Of a stretch of DNA of 64,000 nt, positions 62,684 to 64,000 are shown piece by piece. The notes beneath the pieces were generated by a model, which made no database searches, was not told the DNA's origin, and saw only the letters and a program-made list of their open reading frames with translations. The number at the start of each line of letters is the position of its first letter. The first letter of the stretch is position 1. This DNA comes from Muraenolepis orangiensis (lineage: Eukaryota > Chordata > Actinopteri > Gadiformes > Muraenolepididae), in assembly GCA_027704905.1 (NCBI GenBank), contig CM051004.1:9117121-9181120 (forward strand). The letters run 5' to 3'. A program made the position numbers and the translations under genes.

Positions 62684-62785
62684 GTCTACATATGTGTACG
62701 CCTATTTATCGATCTATCTATTATATACATGCACACACACATGCACGCACACACACACACACACACACGCACACACACACACACT
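62627..62785. repeat. CT tract and CA tract
   Basis: CT repeats at 62627-62675 and CA repeats at about 62731-62785. Confidence 0.95.
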
Positions 62786-62789
62786 GTTT

Positions 62790-63948
62790 GCTTCGGGTTT
62801 TCCATGATCACTTCTGCTGCTGTGTGAGCTGTAAGGTCAAAGGTGAGGTGTTACAGCTGTCTCTAGAACTGTGGTTTATGGCCTCCACTACAAAGGGTTA
62901 ACTGTAGACCTGGGGGGGTCACCGGCTTTCCAAGCACATGACCCAGATTCGACCCCATGCTTGAGTGATGTCATGAAAGGGGTGTGTCTACATCATACCG
63001 ATGTTGCTGGCAGTTTCACTTGGATTTCCTAATGATGTTACTCAACCCTTTAGATTTGTATTAATTGTACTTATGTGTGGCCATTTCGCGAAGTGTAATT
63101 TCTGAATGAATGCGCTGAATGTTGGCACGCACCACCAGTTGATTTTCATTGTTCTCAGCCTCACTTGTGAGAAGCTTTGGATCTAAACGTCTGCTAAATG
63201 GCTTAAATGTAAGCCTCAAAACTAAGTAAGGTAAATAAGTTCAGCAGTGCAACATGACTCAAAAAAATAAGATGAAGCCACCCACATTCCACTTTTGTTT
63301 TGACTTTATCAGAAAGGCGTGTCATTTTCATTCATTTCATTTCAAAAACTTTAATTCACATTGTATTGTCTAATTTAGAATTAGATTGTGCTCTTCCTTC
63401 ATCACATTTCTCCCGAGGAGGAAAACAAGGTTTTAGCGTTGACTGCGGTAAAACCTGACGGCTGAACTGAAGACATGAACACCACTTATAGCTTCTGGAT
63501 CCTGGTTCACTGGAGACAGATGGATGTAGCGGCAGACGATGTGTACATGCCGTAAAATCAATCGATCGGGTTGAGGTGACGCTGGCTTAGGTCGGAAGTG
63601 TCGATGTAAAAACATGTGGTTCTAGCAGTCCTCATCCCAATGTAAAAAAACTAAGAAAAGCAGAAAGCACCACCTGGCTGAAATGTAAAGGCTCTCACAA
63701 TCAAACCTCCCCCGTCCCTTTAGTGGGGTGTTAAAACGCTATCCACAGAGGGAAGTTCACATGTAGTTTGTGGACAGATGGAAAGGTGGAAGGATGAAAG
63801 GAGGGATGGATGGACGGATGGAGGGGGGGGGGGGGAAACGGGCAAGAGGGTGTATTCCTCCCTCCCTCCCTCACCCGCCCCCTCCCTCCCTCTCCCTCCC
63901 CCATCCCCGCTCCAGTTCTGTGTTAACTGCTGTCAAGGTTTGCGCCTC
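62790..63948 (-). other. Probable 3' UTR and spacer of the next minus-strand gene
   Basis: No coding exon is seen from 62790. ATTAAA on the minus strand near 63350 could be a polyadenylation signal for the gene ending at 63949. A purine-rich then pyrimidine-rich stretch with a poly-G run lies at 63780-63905. Confidence 0.4.
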
Positions 63949-64000
63949 CTACTCCGCCTTCTTGGCCTTCCTCTTGCGGGTGCCTTCGCTGAGCTCCTCC
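63949..64000 (-). CDS. C-terminal end of an unidentified minus-strand gene
   Basis: The minus strand reads EELSEGTRKRKAKKAE followed by TAG at 63949-63951. The frame is open to the window edge, and the basic lysine/arginine-rich end resembles a nuclear or nucleolar localisation tail. The gene is not recognised. By synteny it is a neighbour of comp. Confidence 0.5.
   Translation of the reverse strand, partial: EELSEGTRKRKAKKAE

Overview
This window comes from a vertebrate nuclear genome, almost certainly a teleost fish. The genes are intron-rich with GT-AG junctions. The interspersed repeats are fish types: RTE/Rex3-like tails ending in GATG repeats, jockey/CR1-superfamily LINE pieces, short hAT elements and very long CA, GA and GT tracts. 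The gene order (IL12RB1-like receptor, klhl26, crtc1, comp) uses genes that all map to human 19p13.11. Exons were assembled by eye from splice consensus, phase continuity and recalled family sequences; no alignment was run.

Layout. (1) Positions 1-11102 and 15854-26877 are two copies of one recent direct tandem duplication. The implied unit is about 15.8 kb, and its left end lies off the window. Each copy carries a gene for an IL-12 receptor beta-1-like type I cytokine receptor on the + strand. Copy A (exons 5-14, 463-8812) is cut by the window edge. Copy B (14 exons, 11593-24647) appears complete at 683 residues. The right breakpoint lies in intron 1 of klhl26, so copy A also carries a spare klhl26 promoter and first exon, now directly upstream of receptor copy B. 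(2) klhl26 (26553-29734, +, 3 coding exons, 604 residues) encodes a BTB-BACK-Kelch adaptor. (3) crtc1 (33464-42902, +, 14 coding exons, 612 residues) encodes a CREB coactivator. (4) comp (60798-49553, -, 19 coding exons, 747 residues) encodes cartilage oligomeric matrix protein. (5) The last 52 bases hold the C-terminal codons of an unidentified minus-strand gene.

The most interesting biology is in the duplication. The two receptor copies have nearly identical introns, yet their exons show about 13 amino-acid-changing substitutions against one silent one. Seven of the changes fall within about 60 bp of one exon. Copy A gained basic patches in its ectodomain and lost two prolines of the Box 1 kinase-docking motif. 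The duplication placed a housekeeping-type promoter about 0.9 kb upstream of copy B. The spare klhl26 exon carries a changed splice donor and a pair of near-perfect palindromes that copy B lacks. In comp, a 27-bp minisatellite starts at the exon 12 splice donor and repeats donor-like sites, and a hAT element with an exact 8-bp target duplication lies 16 bp from the exon 17 donor.

The genes do not form one pathway. The receptor acts in IL-12/IL-23 signalling, KLHL26 in CUL3-dependent ubiquitination, CRTC1 in cAMP/CREB transcription and COMP in the extracellular matrix. Most of the remaining sequence is introns, UTRs and interspersed or simple repeats.
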